A model generated the notes under the pieces. That model saw only the letters and a program-made list of their open reading frames with translations. It ran no database searches and had not been told where the DNA came from. The position numbers and the translations under genes are program-made. A stretch of DNA of 64,000 nucleotides from an uncultured Flavobacteriales bacterium (GTDB taxonomy: Bacteria; Bacteroidota; Bacteroidia; Flavobacteriales_D; Crocinitomicaceae), in assembly GCA_913054135.1 (NCBI GenBank), contig CAJXJK010000003.1, positions 248,001-312,000 of the forward strand, in the 5' to 3' direction. Below, one piece after another: positions 62,668-64,000 of the stretch (the first letter of the stretch is position 1; each line of letters begins with the position of its first letter).

Positions 62668-63336
62668 ATGGGAAAGCTCTATGTTATCCCTACACCAATC
62701 GGTAATCTTGAAGACATCACCTTCAGAGCAATTCGTCTTCTAAAAGAAGTTGACGCAGTTTTAGCAGAAGATACTCGAACTACAAAAAATCTATTTGCAA
62801 AGTACGAGATTGAGAATAAACTCATTGCTTATCATCTTAATAATGAACATAAAGTCGTAGCACGAATTGTTGAGGAAATTCAGAACGGATTGAATTACGG
62901 GCTAGTGTCAGATGCAGGTACTCCTGGTATTTCTGATCCTGGTTTTCTTTTAGTTAGAGAGTGCATTAAAGAAGGGATTGAAGTAGATTGTTTGCCAGGT
63001 GCAACAGCCTTTGTCCCCGCATTGGTTAACTCTGGCTTTCCTACTGAAAAATTTATTTACGAAGGATTTTTACCTCATAAAAAAGGGAGGCAAACCCGCC
63101 TTCAAAAGATTGCAGATGAAGAGAGAACAGTCGTTTTTTACGAATCGCCTCACCGAATCATGAAAGCTTTAGCACAACTTAAAGAACTCATTTCAGAAGA
63201 CCGTCAAATTGCTGTTTGCCGCGAAATCTCTAAAAAGTTTGAGGAAACCGTGAGAGGAAATGCTACCGAATTGATAGCTCATTTTGAAAGCAATCCCATC
63301 AAAGGAGAATTCGTAGTAGTTGTCAGTGGCAAATAG
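62668..63336 (+). CDS. rsmI: 16S rRNA 2'-O-methyltransferase RsmI
   Basis: This 222-residue SAM-dependent enzyme methylates the 2'-OH of C1402 in 16S rRNA. It has the RsmI pattern: LYVIPTPIGNLEDITFRAIRLLKEVD, LAEDTRTTKNL, GLVSDAGTPGISDPGFLLVRECI, and the late FYESPHRIMKAL. It is shorter than the E. coli enzyme (about 286), lacking the C-terminal extension, as in many Bacteroidota. It lies one base after the cyclotransferase. Confidence 0.94.
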   Translation: MGKLYVIPTPIGNLEDITFRAIRLLKEVDAVLAEDTRTTKNLFAKYEIENKLIAYHLNNEHKVVARIVEEIQNGLNYGLVSDAGTPGISDPGFLLVRECIKEGIEVDCLPGATAFVPALVNSGFPTEKFIYEGFLPHKKGRQTRLQKIADEERTVVFYESPHRIMKALAQLKELISEDRQIAVCREISKKFEETVRGNATELIAHFESNPIKGEFVVVVSGK

Positions 63337-63350
63337 TTTAAATTCAAATC

Positions 63351-64000
63351 ATGAAAGCAGCTGTATTAATCAAAAAAGGATCTTCAAAAGATGCCCTTAA
63401 GATTCAAGAAGTTCCTGATGTCCATCCAACACAGGGACAAGTTAGAATAAAAGTGGAATGCTTTGGCTTAAATTATGCTGACGTCATGGCCCGAAATGGC
63501 TTGTATGATGCGGCCCCTAAAATGCCATGTGTAGTTGGTTATGAAGTTGTTGGTATAATTGATGAAATTGGTCAAGACGTTCCGAAAGATATGATGTCTA
63601 AGCGTGTCGTGGCCTTTACACGATTTGGTGGTTATGCTGAATATGCGGTGACATCATGGGAGGCCTGCGCAGAAATTGGAGACATGAATGCAGGTGAAGC
63701 TTGTGCTATAGCTGTGCAATATGCGACTGCTTATTATATGTCGTGGGACGCAGTGAACTTGCATGCAGGAGACAAGGTGATGATTCATGCTGGTGCTGGC
63801 GGAGTAGGAACTGCCCTTATTCAATTATGCAAACTCAAAGATTGTACAGTTTTTGCGAATGCCGGTTCTCAAGAAAAATTAGAATACATGAAATCTCAAG
63901 GTGCTGATCACGTGATCAATTATCGCGAGAAAGATTATGCTACTGAGATACCAAAAATATTGGGCGATCAAAAATTGCAAGCGACCTTCAATCCAATTGC
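63351..64000 (+). CDS. Quinone oxidoreductase / VAT-1-like zinc-less MDR protein, C-terminus cut by window edge
   Basis: This frame runs from the ATG at 63351 to the window edge (216 residues seen). It belongs to the medium-chain dehydrogenase/reductase family of the quinone oxidoreductase type: VRIKVECFGLNYADVMARNGLY and VVGYEVVGIIDEIG open the catalytic domain, and VMIHAGAGGVGTALIQLCKL is the NADPH-binding glycine motif. No zinc-binding cysteines are seen, as expected for this group. The substrate is unknown. It follows rsmI by 14 bases. Confidence 0.87.
   Translation, partial: MKAAVLIKKGSSKDALKIQEVPDVHPTQGQVRIKVECFGLNYADVMARNGLYDAAPKMPCVVGYEVVGIIDEIGQDVPKDMMSKRVVAFTRFGGYAEYAVTSWEACAEIGDMNAGEACAIAVQYATAYYMSWDAVNLHAGDKVMIHAGAGGVGTALIQLCKLKDCTVFANAGSQEKLEYMKSQGADHVINYREKDYATEIPKILGDQKLQATFNPI

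Overview
The window is an AT-rich chromosomal segment from a member of the Bacteroidota, most likely a flavobacterium-like lineage. The evidence is three PorP/SprF-type outer-membrane genes, several secreted proteins ending in the gliding-motility-associated (CHU_C, type IX secretion) C-terminal domain, a gldH gene, two SpoIIE-type phosphatases with Bacteroidota-style architecture, and repeated matches to the Bacteroidota -7 promoter box TAnnTTTG. The type IX secretion core itself is not in the window. I saw no rRNA, tRNA, CRISPR array, insertion sequence or prophage.

Layout. Positions 1-4.9 kb hold a TPR/YfiR pair, ferritin, RNase R, and a small lipoprotein/DUF2490 pair. Positions 5-8.6 kb hold a secreted CotH-kinase-like protein with a type IX signal and its PorP/SprF partner. 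Positions 8.6-14.9 kb hold a TPR-SpoIIE phosphatase, a miniature protein that is only a signal peptide plus a CHU_C domain, an S9 peptidase and a zinc-ribbon protein. Positions 14.9-29.8 kb are the most striking part: a minus-strand operon made of a CHU_C protein, a PorP/SprF, a roughly 3,000-residue SprB-like repeat adhesin, a second PorP/SprF and a TonB-dependent receptor-like protein.

Positions 29.9-33.5 kb are a signalling cluster: a membrane SpoIIE phosphatase divergent from a STAS-like gene and a histidine kinase. The STAS-like gene has an in-frame TAA in what looks like its conserved N-terminus. Positions 33.5-41.2 kb hold mixed housekeeping and hypothetical genes (MiaE, PepT, a class V aminotransferase-fold protein, glutathione peroxidase). 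Positions 41.2-45.5 kb hold etfBA, a bifunctional nuclease and a nucleoside transporter with a lipoprotein-like front domain. Positions 45.5-48.6 kb hold small membrane genes, a universal stress protein, an EamA transporter and a coiled-coil secreted protein. Positions 48.7-54.2 kb hold holB, a leucine-rich-repeat protein, ricT, gldH and an acyltransferase. Positions 54.2-58.4 kb hold a BlaI-type repressor facing a WD40-caspase gene, and a SUFU-domain protein. Positions 58.4-64 kb hold tandem paralogous lipoproteins and a tight plus-strand operon: pheS, ytxJ, a LytTR regulator, glutaminyl cyclase, rsmI and a quinone-oxidoreductase cut by the window edge.

The unifying theme is surface biology. 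Type IX cargo with CHU_C domains is repeatedly encoded beside its own PorP/SprF outer-membrane protein, and gldH lies further along. The regulatory logic appears to lean on partner-switching signalling (two SpoIIE phosphatases, a STAS-like protein, HisKA_2 kinase). Several gene starts were moved from upstream GTG/TTG codons to internal ATGs that fit the signal peptide or family start better.
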